Source of the DNA: Colwellia demingiae
Lineage (GTDB): Bacteria; Pseudomonadota; Gammaproteobacteria; Enterobacterales; Alteromonadaceae
DNA length: 64,000 nt
Reading direction: 5' to 3'
Assembly: GCF_007954275.1 (NCBI RefSeq)
Contig: NZ_VOLT01000002.1
Location: 124,001-188,000 of the forward strand
In this document: piece by piece, positions 1 to 9,286 of the stretch
How positions within the stretch are numbered: the stretch's first letter is position 1
Layout: each line of letters starts with the position of its first letter
Notes under the pieces: model-generated
Seen by the model: the letters and a program-made list of their open reading frames with translations, nothing else
The model's database searches: none
What the model was told of the DNA's origin: nothing
Program-made: the position numbers and the translations under genes

Positions 1-367
1 CGGTAAGAAATTGTTCTATATTACTTACAAAGGGTAATAGTAGACTGGCGATAAAGAATCCTCCTATTCCCAGCAGCACAAGGTTTCGACGAGGGTGTTT
101 ATCTGCCATAGGACCAAATAATATTAAACCAAGTGCATAACCCAATAAATAAATGCTTAAGCTATTTTGCACCATGCTCATGGGTGTATTTAAATGCTCA
201 GCTAACGTTGGCATAGCGGGTAAATACATATCTACTGCTAAGGGAGAAACAGCTAATATTGATGCTAATAAAGGTAATAATAACTTTAAAGAAACTTTAA
301 GCTGCGCTGATGGTGTATTATTGCCCGAGACTTCTTTATCTGATGTTTTTTTGTTTAATGCTGTCAT
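1..367 (-). CDS. MFS drug-efflux transporter, Bcr/CflA type (partial, N-terminal part)
   Basis: Only the first 122 codons are present; the gene runs off the left edge. After a hydrophilic N-terminus of about 25 residues comes a first membrane segment, then the DMYLPAMP motif typical of Bcr/CflA drug:H+ antiporters, a second segment, and the MFS loop motif in the form GPMADKHPRR. The start ATG (365-367 on the minus strand) overlaps the TGA of the upstream MocR-type regulator as ATGA, so the two are very likely co-transcribed and the regulator probably controls it. The substrate cannot be told from this fragment. Confidence 0.85.
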   Translation of the reverse strand, partial: MTALNKKTSDKEVSGNNTPSAQLKVSLKLLLPLLASILAVSPLAVDMYLPAMPTLAEHLNTPMSMVQNSLSIYLLGYALGLILFGPMADKHPRRNLVLLGIGGFFIASLLLPFVSNIEQFLT

Positions 368-1839
368 TTCTCTTCCAACAATTGTGCTGCTTTTTGCTTG
401 CCCGTGTATTCGTATACCAATTGACCTAATACCTTAACGGCCGTTTCAACATCCTCACCCCATTGCACGCCATAACTTACTCGCATGTAATTTTGATACT
501 TTCCTGATGGAGAAAAAATTGCCCCAGGGGCAAAGCTAACCCCTTGTGCCAATGCCTGTTGAAAAAACTCACCCGTTTTTACATGTGATTGACAACGTAG
601 CCATAGCACACTGCCCCCTAAAGGTTTTGAAATACAGACTTCTTGTGGGAAATGTTCGGCGATTAACGCCCGCATACGCTCACAGTTATATGTAAGTGTC
701 TTTCGTAGTACGCAAAGATGGCGATCGTAATCCCCACTCAGTAAGTACTCATTTAAGGTCCATTGCTGCAACATAGGTGTCGAGGCCGATTGTGCCCGCT
801 TAATACGTTTTGCTTGTTCTTCGAACTTACCTGGTAATAGCCAACCTATGCGGTAGCCAGGTGCCGCTGTTTTGGAAAACGAAGAGCAGGTCATCACTAG
901 TCCTTTCTCAGAATACAATTGAGCAGGTTTTGGCTTGTTATCGGTAAAATATATTTCGCTATAAACCTCATCTTCAATTAATGGAATATCATGTTGCTCT
1001 AATAGAGAAACCATCGCTTGACGCTGTTCATCCGTTTTCATTGAACCTAATGGGTTATTTATCGCCGTTGAAAACAAACAGGCAGTGATGTCATGCTGAT
1101 TAATAGCCTCAGCTAAATCTTCGACACATACACCGTCTTCTGTACAGGTATAAACTTCAAGTGCTTTCATACCTAATGTTTCAATCAGCTCGATAATTCC
1201 AAAAAAGCACGGTGATTCAATAGCAATAATATCACCGCGTTTCGCTACACATTGCAGGGCAATAGAGAGTGCTTCTTGCGCACCATTAGTGATGACAATA
1301 TCATCAGGATTTATCTCAACACCTTGGTCTTGATAACGAAATGCCAATTGCATGCGTAATTTGGCATCGCCAGTTACTGGGCCATAACTTACCGCCTTTT
1401 CTGAGACCTTACTTAAGACTGAGCGCATTAATCTGGCAAGGGCTTTATCAGGTGGATGTGCTTGAATTGGATTTGAAATACCAAGAGCAACCGTATTAGG
1501 TAAATGCACCGCCGCATGAACTTGTTCAATCATACTGCGACCTTGTACTTCTACAGGAGCGCATTGCGCCCATTTTGCAGGTCTTGGCTTAAGCGTGCGT
1601 GCTTGCATTGCTTGTAAGTAGTAGCCTGATTGTGGCTTTGCACAAACTTGTCCTTGTCGTTCTAATTCAATATAAGCCTGCTTAACCGTTGGTACACTTA
1701 TATCAAACTGGCGACTTAGTTTACGTAAACTAGGGAGTTTATCACCAGGGTGTAACGCACCTATTTTCTTTTGGTGTTCAATAAAATCAATTACTTGTTG
1801 ATATAAATATGCCGAGGAACTTTTATCTAATAATTTCAT
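364..1839 (-). CDS. MocR-family transcriptional regulator (GntR wHTH plus aminotransferase-like domain)
   Basis: The protein has 491 residues, the usual MocR/PdxR length. Residues about 10-78 form a GntR winged helix (LPSLRKLSRQF, TVKQAYIELERQG). The remainder is a fold-type I aminotransferase domain with the PLP-lysine motif SSFSKTAAPGYRIGW and an upstream NGAQEAL phosphate-binding motif. MocR proteins generally sense PLP or amino-compound ligands and act on adjacent genes. Here the next gene is an overlapping MFS exporter and an EamA exporter lies divergently, so control of efflux is a plausible inference. No enzymatic role is implied. Confidence 0.88.
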   Translation of the reverse strand: MKLLDKSSSAYLYQQVIDFIEHQKKIGALHPGDKLPSLRKLSRQFDISVPTVKQAYIELERQGQVCAKPQSGYYLQAMQARTLKPRPAKWAQCAPVEVQGRSMIEQVHAAVHLPNTVALGISNPIQAHPPDKALARLMRSVLSKVSEKAVSYGPVTGDAKLRMQLAFRYQDQGVEINPDDIVITNGAQEALSIALQCVAKRGDIIAIESPCFFGIIELIETLGMKALEVYTCTEDGVCVEDLAEAINQHDITACLFSTAINNPLGSMKTDEQRQAMVSLLEQHDIPLIEDEVYSEIYFTDNKPKPAQLYSEKGLVMTCSSFSKTAAPGYRIGWLLPGKFEEQAKRIKRAQSASTPMLQQWTLNEYLLSGDYDRHLCVLRKTLTYNCERMRALIAEHFPQEVCISKPLGGSVLWLRCQSHVKTGEFFQQALAQGVSFAPGAIFSPSGKYQNYMRVSYGVQWGEDVETAVKVLGQLVYEYTGKQKAAQLLEEK

Positions 1840-1952
1840 TTATTTCTCAGAGTAAGCGCCTTGAATACCAACACTAACTGTATAGGTTACATTTTTATAT
1901 TTTTGTATATGTTATTAAATCAAAATATCATTACAATGTCACGCTTATCCTA

Positions 1953-2023
1953 TATACCCGCTCCACTTGAAGATGCTCGTTTCAGGAAGTCTGAGCGATG
2001 TATCTTCAAGTGGAACGGGTATA
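1953..2023. repeat. Family 1 palindromic element, internally deleted copy (71 bp)
   Basis: The ends are TATACCC and GGGTATA. The two 22-base arms are inverted repeats with one mismatch, so the element would fold as a long hairpin. Its left half matches the left end of the 266-bp copy at 51803 and its right end matches that copy's right end, so the middle appears deleted. It lies between the divergent MocR and EamA genes, 27 bases before the EamA start. Confidence 0.85.
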
Positions 2024-2050
2024 AGTCCTACTTATGGAGTGGCAAAATTA

Positions 2051-2968
2051 ATGAACAATACTCTTTTATACGTAATTACCGTCATCATCTGGGGGTCAAC
2101 TTGGATTGCTATTAATTACCAATTAGGTGAAGTCGCCGCTGAAGTATCTCTTGTTTACCGATTTGGTTTAGCTGCTTTAGTTATGTTCGCTTATTGTCGT
2201 TTCAAGAAATTACCACTGAAGTTTTCAGCCAAACAACATGTGCAACTATTTGCTTTTGGTTTAACTTTGTTCGGCTTTAATTATTATTTACTTTATAACG
2301 CACAAACTCATATTAACTCAGCATTGACCAGCATTGCATTTTCCACTTTGATGATGGTTAATATTCTTAATGCACGAGTTTGGTTTAAAACTCGCATTTC
2401 GAGCCAAGTATATTACGGTGGCGCGCTTGGTTTAATGGGTATTGTTACTTTGTTTTGGCCACAAATAAGTAATGTGCATTTTGGTGACAGTACTTTACTG
2501 GGCTTAGGTTTTTGTCTAATTGGCGTAATGTTCGCTTCAACCGGCAACATGATTTCTATTAAAAATCAGCACGACAAAATGCCGGTGCTACCCGCCACAG
2601 CCTGGGGCATGATGTACGGCAGCATATTTATGTTTGTGGTTGCATTTGTTCAGGGACAAACCTTTAATTTTTCTTATACCTTTGAGTACATCAGCTCATT
2701 GCTGTACTTATCAATATTCGGTTCTGTTATTGCTTTTGGCTGTTATTTAACATTATTAGCTCGTATCGGCGCACATAAAGCCTCTTACGCCACGATTATG
2801 TTTCCCGCAGTCGCGGTAGTTCTTTCAAGTTTCTTCGAAGGTTTTATCTGGGATAGCTATACTTTTATAGGCTTAAGCTTGATGTTAGCGGGTAACTTAG
2901 TGGTACTAGCCAAGCCGGGTATGCTAAAACGCTTTGGTATTACGCATTTAAAAACAAGTAAAGCATAA
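2051..2968 (+). CDS. EamA/DMT-family transporter
   Basis: This is a 305-residue inner-membrane protein with about ten hydrophobic segments in two EamA halves. It opens with the typical VITVIIWGSTWIAI segment, and the second half has the FGSVIAFGCYLTLL and APVxAxxLS-like region near residue 250. Members export amino acids or other small metabolites; the substrate here is unknown. The reading frame is open from 1967, but the extra 28 residues would be encoded by the inverted repeat at 1953-2023, so the ATG at 2051 with GGAG upstream is preferred. It is transcribed divergently from the MocR regulator. Confidence 0.85.
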   Translation: MNNTLLYVITVIIWGSTWIAINYQLGEVAAEVSLVYRFGLAALVMFAYCRFKKLPLKFSAKQHVQLFAFGLTLFGFNYYLLYNAQTHINSALTSIAFSTLMMVNILNARVWFKTRISSQVYYGGALGLMGIVTLFWPQISNVHFGDSTLLGLGFCLIGVMFASTGNMISIKNQHDKMPVLPATAWGMMYGSIFMFVVAFVQGQTFNFSYTFEYISSLLYLSIFGSVIAFGCYLTLLARIGAHKASYATIMFPAVAVVLSSFFEGFIWDSYTFIGLSLMLAGNLVVLAKPGMLKRFGITHLKTSKA

Positions 2969-3010
2969 CAATACCCAAAAAATAGGGTTAAATTAATCGC
3001 GTTAACCATG

Positions 3011-3040
3011 TTAAAACAAAGCACAAACTTGCTATAATAT
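3011..3040 (+). promoter_or_regulatory. Candidate sigma-70 promoter of fbp
   Basis: A perfect TATAAT -10 hexamer lies at 3033-3038 and is followed by GC-rich bases. The -35 region is weak (TTAAAA-like). It would give an fbp leader of roughly 135 bases. This rests on motif inspection only. Confidence 0.4.
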
Positions 3041-3178
3041 GCGCGTCGCTTTTAATTATGACACAACTTATTACGCGGATATGAATAGACAAAAATTGCC
3101 CAGCATACTGGCAAGCAGATTAATAACCATACTAATTCGAACCAACCCAATCAACTTTAAAGTAATTTAGGTAACCTA

Positions 3179-4147
3179 ATGCAACGACTAGCCCCAGCTT
3201 TACGTCAAGACAATGTACCTCTTGATTTAATTTCATTAATAAAAACTATTTTAGCTGCAACGAAAGAGATTTCATTTCGTGTTAGCCAAGGCCACTTAGG
3301 TGACGTGATGGGCTCAACTCTTGATGAAAACATTCAAGGCGAAGTTCAAAAACAATTAGATGTGGTTGCCAATGAATTATTCAAAGATATTTTACTTGAG
3401 TCTGGTTTCGTTAAAGCGATTTCATCAGAAGAAGAAGATCACTCAGTTGCTGGTGATGAAAATGGAAAATATATTGTTTCTTTTGATCCCCTCGATGGTA
3501 GCTCTAACATAGACATCAATTCATTGATTGGAACTATTTTTTCTATTCATGAAGCGCCTAAAGATATTGCTGCTGGTGATGATGACATGTTCAAGCAAGC
3601 GGGTGATAAACAAGTATGTGCTGGTTATGTACTTTATGGTCCATCAACTATGTTAGTGATGACTACAGGCAGTGGTACGCACTTTTATGTATTAGACAGA
3701 ACCCATGGCGGTTTCTTATTAGTAGAGCGTAATGTACAAGTTCCTGTTGATACACAAGAGTTTGCCGTCAATATGTCTAACCAGCGTTTTTGGCAGGCTC
3801 CTATGCAAAATTACATTGGTGATTTACTTGCAGGTGATACCGGTCCACGTGAGAAAAACTTCAATATGCGTTGGATAGCTGCCATGGTGGGTGATATTCA
3901 TCGTGTTTTATGTCGTGGTGGTATTTTCACTTACCCTGCCGATAGCAGAAAGCCTGAGCAACCATACAAACTACGTTTAATGTATGAAGCTAATCCAATG
4001 GCATTTTTACTTGAGCAAGCGGGTGGTTTAGCAATGACCAGTGAAGGCCGTATTATGGATATAGAACCAGATAGCATCCATCAACGTGTTGAAGTTATTA
4101 TGGGCTCTAAAAATGAAGTTGAGAAATGTTTAAGCTACTATAAGTAA
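3179..4147 (+). CDS. fbp: Class I fructose-1,6-bisphosphatase
   Basis: This enzyme hydrolyses fructose 1,6-bisphosphate to fructose 6-phosphate, the committed step of gluconeogenesis, in the cytoplasm. At 322 residues it has the expected length. The metal/active-site signature [10 protein letters not shown] is present (residues about 109-118), preceded by the acidic SSEEEDH segment, and the C-terminal region has the family's [15 protein letters not shown] motif. The ATG at 3179 has a reasonable ribosome site (AGGTAA) upstream. It stands alone, with its own promoter candidate and a strong terminator at 4181. Confidence 0.97.
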   Translation: MQRLAPALRQDNVPLDLISLIKTILAATKEISFRVSQGHLGDVMGSTLDENIQGEVQKQLDVVANELFKDILLESGFVKAISSEEEDHSVAGDENGKYIVSFDPLDGSSNIDINSLIGTIFSIHEAPKDIAAGDDDMFKQAGDKQVCAGYVLYGPSTMLVMTTGSGTHFYVLDRTHGGFLLVERNVQVPVDTQEFAVNMSNQRFWQAPMQNYIGDLLAGDTGPREKNFNMRWIAAMVGDIHRVLCRGGIFTYPADSRKPEQPYKLRLMYEANPMAFLLEQAGGLAMTSEGRIMDIEPDSIHQRVEVIMGSKNEVEKCLSYYK

Positions 4148-4180
4148 GCTTAAATTTTTTCTGAATAAATTTATTTTATA

Positions 4181-4218
4181 AAAAAGGCTTATTGTTTAAA
4201 ACAATAAGCCTTTTTTTT
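4181..4218 (+). terminator. Rho-independent terminator after fbp
   Basis: A perfect stem starts at GGCTTATTGT, has a TTAAA loop and closes with ACAATAAGCC followed by nine T. It begins 33 bases after the fbp stop. The A-rich 5' flank means it could also serve the minus strand. Confidence 0.9.
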
Positions 4219-4289
4219 TATTCATTAATTACAATGTTATGACTAAATTTTTTAACTGAAATAAATCAGTTTAGTTAGACTTTGAAAAG

Positions 4290-5579
4290 TTATAACTGAA
4301 ATGCTTTTCCATTAACAGTTAGTTGACTTTGAACATATTTGGCTTCAACTGTAATATCATTATCTTGTCGGTTTAAGTAACCTTCCTTAACAAAGTTATC
4401 CACCATAGGAGCCATGCCTAATTTGCTTAGGAATGCCATTGGTGCTTTACCTTTAGCATCAGCTTCTAACGCCTTAATTAAGGCCATTGAATTCAAATCA
4501 GCACTATCAAATAAATCTTTGTTAATATTAAAGTTAAATTCACTAGCGATCTTCCCTTCATCAGTAACAACACTTAAATCTGTTATTTTCAAATTGGGAT
4601 CTTTGGCGAGTATTTTTTCTGCAACTGCTGATAGCGCTTTTAGGCTTTCTTCAGAGTCATATTGACCTGAAGCATTCACAGACAAGTTAGCCATAGTCGT
4701 GTTTAACTCTTGCAAAGCATGGACATCAATATTAGCTAACAATATCGCTACGTTCGGCTCTTTAAAGTATTGTCCTGAAGCGCTAATTTCTTTCGCTTGA
4801 TAGTTTAACGCAAGCGCTAATAAATCATTCTCTAATGAAACCTCACTAGTTAAAGCGGCTCCATCTACAGAAAAAACTTTACTGTTATCGTTATAAACAT
4901 TTAGGCCTGCGACTGTAAAAGTGGCATTGCCTGTTAAGATTGCCGTTCCTGCGAGATAATCACCGCTCACAATTTTTTGCTTAGTAGACATACCGACGGC
5001 TCCAATGACAAGGCGTTCATCCTGTCCTTTAACGTCGAGACCTCCCCAAGAAAAGTCACCACTGATATGCTCATTATTAATTAAGGTAAATTGCGCAGAA
5101 GATGGTTCAGATACAATCACGCTATCGACATCTTGATAACTTATTTTATCAGTATTAATGAAGGTGGTAACTTCTTTACTAAAGCTTAGTAATGCACCAA
5201 CATGCAGTTTTTCGTTGATAATATCAACTATGCTTTCATCCAGCTCAAGCGCTGTAAACTTAAATTTCACCCTTGAATAGCCTAAACCAAGATGCCAATT
5301 TTGTTCTGTAATAATGACAGGACCAAAAGAGAGATCTTCTTCTACGATAATAGTCACCTCATTGATGCTATTATCTTTCAAGGCTATTTTCATTTCTGAC
5401 ACGACATCAGCACCGAACCAACCACCGGTATATTGACTGGTTGTTAAGGTGATACCATCCGTTTCATTAAGTTTTGCAAGTACTCGTTGACGTTCTGTTT
5501 CAACCATAGAGCCAATAAATTTTGGCGCAATTAGCAAACTAGCCAAGATTAAAACTATAGCGATATATATTTTTTTCAT
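4290..5579 (-). CDS. DUF945 (YdgA-like) family protein
   Basis: This 429-residue protein has an N-terminal hydrophobic segment (IYIAIVLILASLLIAPKFIG) that is probably a membrane anchor or uncleaved signal, followed by a long beta-rich periplasmic region. The early TGGWFG motif and the overall pattern fit DUF945, represented by E. coli YdgA. The function of the family is not established. It lies 47 bases downstream of rlmB on the same strand and could be read through from it. Confidence 0.75.
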   Translation of the reverse strand: MKKIYIAIVLILASLLIAPKFIGSMVETERQRVLAKLNETDGITLTTSQYTGGWFGADVVSEMKIALKDNSINEVTIIVEEDLSFGPVIITEQNWHLGLGYSRVKFKFTALELDESIVDIINEKLHVGALLSFSKEVTTFINTDKISYQDVDSVIVSEPSSAQFTLINNEHISGDFSWGGLDVKGQDERLVIGAVGMSTKQKIVSGDYLAGTAILTGNATFTVAGLNVYNDNSKVFSVDGAALTSEVSLENDLLALALNYQAKEISASGQYFKEPNVAILLANIDVHALQELNTTMANLSVNASGQYDSEESLKALSAVAEKILAKDPNLKITDLSVVTDEGKIASEFNFNINKDLFDSADLNSMALIKALEADAKGKAPMAFLSKLGMAPMVDNFVKEGYLNRQDNDITVEAKYVQSQLTVNGKAFQL

Positions 5580-5626
5580 TATTAAAATTCCCTTTTAAAA
5601 TAATTTTTAAGTTCAATTATCCATTA

Positions 5627-6382
5627 TCAAATTGAACGTTGGCGTACCATTTCAAACAAACAGACGCCTGTTGCCACTGATACGTTCAAACTAGAAACAG
5701 TACCTGCCATAGGCAGCTTCACTAGTTGATCACAGTTTTCACGGGTTAATCTGCGCATCCCTTTACCTTCGGCGCCCATAACAAGTGCCATAGGTCCAGA
5801 AAGTTTTACATCATACAAACAAGTATCTGTCTCTCCTGCTGTACCAACAATCCATACACCTTGTTTTTGAAGCTGCTTCATCGTTCTTGATAAATTAGTT
5901 ACTTGTACTAAAGGCACACTTTCAACCGCTCCTACCGCAACTTTACGAACAGTAGGCGTAATTTGTGCGGCATTATCTTTTGGTACAATAATGGCTTGTA
6001 CACCAGCAGCATCAGCGTTACGTAAACAAGCACCTAGATTATGTGGGTCAGTAACACCATCTAAAATAAGAAAGAATGGTGGAACGCCTTTTTTTTCTGC
6101 GGCAATAATGATGTCATCAATATCATTTTCTGTATAACTTTTTCCAGGTCTTACACGAGCTATAACGCCTTGATGTTGCTCACCTTCGCTTTTTTCATCA
6201 AGCGCTTTACGACTCGCCAATTGTGTACCGATACCGTATTTTCTTGATAAATTAATGATTGGCATTATGCGATCATCTTCACGACCTTTTAATAACCATA
6301 TTTCAATAAAACGCTCAGGTGCTGCGTTAATTAAGGAATTAACTGCATGAATACCAAAAACTAACTCTTCATTTTTCGCCAT
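5627..6382 (-). CDS. rlmB: 23S rRNA (guanosine-2'-O-)-methyltransferase RlmB
   Basis: The family methylates the 2'-O of G2251 in the 23S rRNA peptidyl-transferase loop, using SAM. The protein has 251 residues with an N-terminal substrate-binding domain (residues 1-75, [10 protein letters not shown]). The SpoU/TrmH SPOUT domain follows, with [32 protein letters not shown] and the knot motif [14 protein letters not shown]. The order rnr then rlmB is conserved in gammaproteobacteria. The 106-base gap between them holds a 53-bp copy of repeat family 1. Confidence 0.96.
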   Translation of the reverse strand: MAKNEELVFGIHAVNSLINAAPERFIEIWLLKGREDDRIMPIINLSRKYGIGTQLASRKALDEKSEGEQHQGVIARVRPGKSYTENDIDDIIIAAEKKGVPPFFLILDGVTDPHNLGACLRNADAAGVQAIIVPKDNAAQITPTVRKVAVGAVESVPLVQVTNLSRTMKQLQKQGVWIVGTAGETDTCLYDVKLSGPMALVMGAEGKGMRRLTRENCDQLVKLPMAGTVSSLNVSVATGVCLFEMVRQRSI

Positions 6383-6427
6383 GATCTTTCTCTATTTATA
6401 TAAACAACGAGGCTAATAAGCCATGTT

Positions 6428-6480
6428 TATACCCAAGCGACTTAAAGCTGAATCCTGCATCTTCAAGTGGAGCGGGTATA
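6428..6480. repeat. Family 1 element, short copy between rnr and rlmB (53 bp)
   Basis: It starts TATACCCAAGCGACTT and ends AAGTGGAGCGGGTATA, so it keeps both terminal arms and a GCTGAATCCTGC segment found near the right end of the full copies at 38450 and 51803. Only 8 bases separate it from the rnr stop codon. It sits within the presumed rnr-rlmB transcript. Confidence 0.8.
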
Positions 6481-6488
6481 ACTATTAC

Positions 6489-8945
6489 TTAAGCACTATT
6501 TGCCGTACCTTTACGGGCATTTTTTCCTGGGCGTTTTTTACGTGCACTGCGCTTTTTCGCTTTGCTTTTTTCTTTTGGCTTGTCTTTAGACTTGCTTTTA
6601 GGTTTGTCTTTTTTAGCGGTAGTTGCTTGAGTCCCAGTCTTAGTTTCTGGTTTACCCTCAACTGACTTTGACGTTGAGCGTCTAGTGCCTTTTCCTTTAG
6701 ATTCGCCTTTCGATTTACCTTTAGGCTTGCCTTGGCTTTCTTCCGCTTCAGAGCCTTCAAGTCGTAAGTCAATTTTCTTTTCGTCAAGGTTTACCGCGGC
6801 AACTTGCACTCGAATTTCATCACCAACACGGTACTTTTTACCACTATTTTCACCGGTTAGGCACATACGTACATCATCAAAATGATAGAAATCACGACCA
6901 AGAGAAGTGATATGAACTAGACCTTCAATATGTAAATCTTGTAAACGAACAAACATACCAAAGTTAGTCACTGTTGAAATAACACCGGTAAAGTTATCAC
7001 CAACATGGTCCTGCATAAACTCACATTTGAGCCAATCAGCAACATCGCGAGTTGCTTCATCAGCGCGTCTCTCTGTCATGGAACAATGCTCACCCAGCTC
7101 AATAACTTCCTCTAAGGAATATTCATAGCTGCCTTCATTGGCTTCGTTTTTAGCTTCTTTTTCTAAAATAGCTTTGATCACTCGATGCACCACTAAATCA
7201 GGATAGCGACGAATTGGTGAGGTGAAATGACTATAAGATGGTAGCGCTAAACCAAAATGGCCTTCATTGTCACTTTGATAGACAGCTTGGCGCATTGAGC
7301 GTAACAACATGGTTTGAATAAGCTCTTGATCAGGTCGACCTGCAACTTTAGCTAAAATATCACCATAATCTCTTGGCTCCGGTGCTTCTTTAGAAGGCAA
7401 TGACAAACCAAGTTCATTTAAATAAGTAACAAAGTTACGGTACTTATCTTCACTCGGTTTATCATGAACACGGAACAAGCCTGGCTTTTCATGTTTTTCA
7501 ATAAATTTGGCCGTCGCAACATTGGCCATAATCATACATTCTTCAATGATTTTATGGGCATCATTACGGATAAGCGCTTCGACACTGGCAATTTTTTTAT
7601 CTTCATTAAAGATAAAAATAGATTCTTGTGTTTCAAAGGCGATAGCACCACGTTTTAGGCGAGCATCGGTTAGCGCATGATACATGTGTTCAAGATTTTT
7701 TAAATCAGGAACTAAAGTTTGGTACTCTTGACAAAGTGCTTCATCACCTTCGAGAATCGCAGCGACTTTGGTGTAAGTAAAACGGGCATGAGAACGCATT
7801 ACTGCGGGGTAGAACTTACTACCTGATAGTTTTCCGGTAGCGCTAATGGTCATTTCACACACCATACATAAGCGATCTACGTCGGGGTTAAGTGAACATA
7901 AGCCATTTGAAAGTTTCTCTGGCAACATAGGGATAACTTGGCTAGGAAAATACACCGAGTTACCACGTGATATCGCTTCATCATCTAAAGCTGTGCCGTG
8001 CTGAACGTAATAACTTACATCAGCGATTGCAACCCATAAACGCCAACCACCTGATTTTTTTGGTTCACAATAAACAGCATCATCAAAATCTCTAGCATCA
8101 TCGCCATCGATAGTAACCAATGGTAAGTCACGTAAGTCTTTACGTGGTAATTTAGATGACTCTTCCACTTCATCAGCAATACTCGCCACTTCAGCTTGTA
8201 CCGCATGAGGAAATTGATGGGGTAAGTCATGGGCGCGCAATGCTATCTCTATTTCCATTCCAGGAGCAAGATGATCTCCTAAAACTTCAATCACTTTACC
8301 AATAGCATGAGATCGTTTGGTCGGCCTTTGTACCAATTCAACGACGACCATTTGGCCGTGTCTAGCACCCATTTTTGTTTGCGTGTCAATCAACACTTCT
8401 TGTTTAATTTTACTGTCTTCTGAAACAACAGAGCAAACATGATGATCAATATATAATCGACCAACTATAGGTGCTTTTCTTGGTTCTATAACTTCCAGTA
8501 TTTTGACTTCTTTTCGGCCTTTACGATCGGTACGGTCAACCAAAATGGCTTGCACGATATCACCATGAAAGACACGCTGCATTTCGTGGGATGAAATATA
8601 AAAATCTTTACCTCTTTTATCGGTAATAGATGAGTCATCAGGAGAAAAGAAACCAAAACCGTCACGATGGCCAATAACTTTGCCGCTTAGCAGGCTATTT
8701 TTTTCCGGCAGTGCGTATTGTTTGAATTTATTAAAGATCAACTGACCACTGTTTTCCATCGCACGTAAACGACGCTTCAAACCAATAAGTTGATATTCTT
8801 CATCATACTTTAGTGTTTTGACCAAGCTATTAAAACTTGGTGGTGGCGAGCATTTTTCGATGATTGATAGCAATAATTCGCGTGAGGCGACTGGCTTTTC
8901 ATATTTTTTGGCTTCGCGTTTAGCGTGTGGATCGTTATAGGTCAC
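6489..8945 (-). CDS. rnr: Ribonuclease R
   Basis: This 818-residue 3'-5' exoribonuclease degrades structured RNA. It has an N-terminal helix-turn-helix (residues about 20-90), cold-shock OB folds, the RNB catalytic domain with the acidic cluster DGDDARDFDD, and an S1 domain (GVISTVTNFGMFVRL). The C-terminus is a lysine/serine-rich basic tail of about 80 residues. The start is GTG at 8945; the following residues (DPHAKREAKKYEKPVASRE) align with the usual RNase R N-terminus and no closer ATG fits. In cold-adapted bacteria RNase R is important for RNA turnover at low temperature. Confidence 0.96.
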   Translation of the reverse strand: MTYNDPHAKREAKKYEKPVASRELLLSIIEKCSPPPSFNSLVKTLKYDEEYQLIGLKRRLRAMENSGQLIFNKFKQYALPEKNSLLSGKVIGHRDGFGFFSPDDSSITDKRGKDFYISSHEMQRVFHGDIVQAILVDRTDRKGRKEVKILEVIEPRKAPIVGRLYIDHHVCSVVSEDSKIKQEVLIDTQTKMGARHGQMVVVELVQRPTKRSHAIGKVIEVLGDHLAPGMEIEIALRAHDLPHQFPHAVQAEVASIADEVEESSKLPRKDLRDLPLVTIDGDDARDFDDAVYCEPKKSGGWRLWVAIADVSYYVQHGTALDDEAISRGNSVYFPSQVIPMLPEKLSNGLCSLNPDVDRLCMVCEMTISATGKLSGSKFYPAVMRSHARFTYTKVAAILEGDEALCQEYQTLVPDLKNLEHMYHALTDARLKRGAIAFETQESIFIFNEDKKIASVEALIRNDAHKIIEECMIMANVATAKFIEKHEKPGLFRVHDKPSEDKYRNFVTYLNELGLSLPSKEAPEPRDYGDILAKVAGRPDQELIQTMLLRSMRQAVYQSDNEGHFGLALPSYSHFTSPIRRYPDLVVHRVIKAILEKEAKNEANEGSYEYSLEEVIELGEHCSMTERRADEATRDVADWLKCEFMQDHVGDNFTGVISTVTNFGMFVRLQDLHIEGLVHITSLGRDFYHFDDVRMCLTGENSGKKYRVGDEIRVQVAAVNLDEKKIDLRLEGSEAEESQGKPKGKSKGESKGKGTRRSTSKSVEGKPETKTGTQATTAKKDKPKSKSKDKPKEKSKAKKRSARKKRPGKNARKGTANSA

Positions 8946-9000
8946 TATAATGGGTCAGTATTTAAGGATAACTACTTGTCAGTATACCATAAAGTTATTA

Positions 9001-9261
9001 TACCAAGTCTATTAAGTTACTTCCCTCGCAGAGCTTGTCAGCGGTTTAAGAATAAGTAGAATTTTTTATATATAGTCATTCTATATTAAAGGAATTCTGT
9101 GCGATTATTGAAGTGCTGACAAGCTTCCAAAGGACGAGTTTATAAGTCTAATAATCTGCGTTATTGATTTCGACAAGGGAGTAACCATTCTCATCAATCA
9201 ATGCCTTGCCTCTAAGCCTTTTAAATCTCGCTGAGTGGGAACATACCTATTAGAATTGGTA
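9001..9261 (-). repeat. Family 2 element copy B (261 bp, TACCAA...TTGGTA)
   Basis: This fills most of the 341-base gap between rnr and motX. The ends TACCAAGTC and GAATTGGTA are inverted, and TTA flanks both sides, possibly a short target duplication. Its reverse complement aligns along nearly its whole length with the copy at 16530-16839, including GGCTTAGAGGCAAG, AATCAATAACGCAG and the AAATTCTA segment. No open frame of note is inside. The core 9157-9216 is shared with family 1. Confidence 0.85.
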
Positions 9262-9286
9262 TTATTTACTACGCTAACGCTTTGGC

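Noticed and set aside
1861..2115. 84-codon frame between the MocR and EamA genes
   Set aside because: It runs through the family 1 palindrome and into EamA in another frame.
3081..3170. 29-codon frame just upstream of fbp, considered as a leader peptide
   Set aside because: No regulatory codon run or attenuator hairpin follows and the ribosome site is weak.
6485..6787. Lysine-rich 100-codon frame overlapping the end of rnr
   Set aside because: It is an alternative frame of the repetitive basic tail of RNase R; low-complexity coding DNA often opens other frames.
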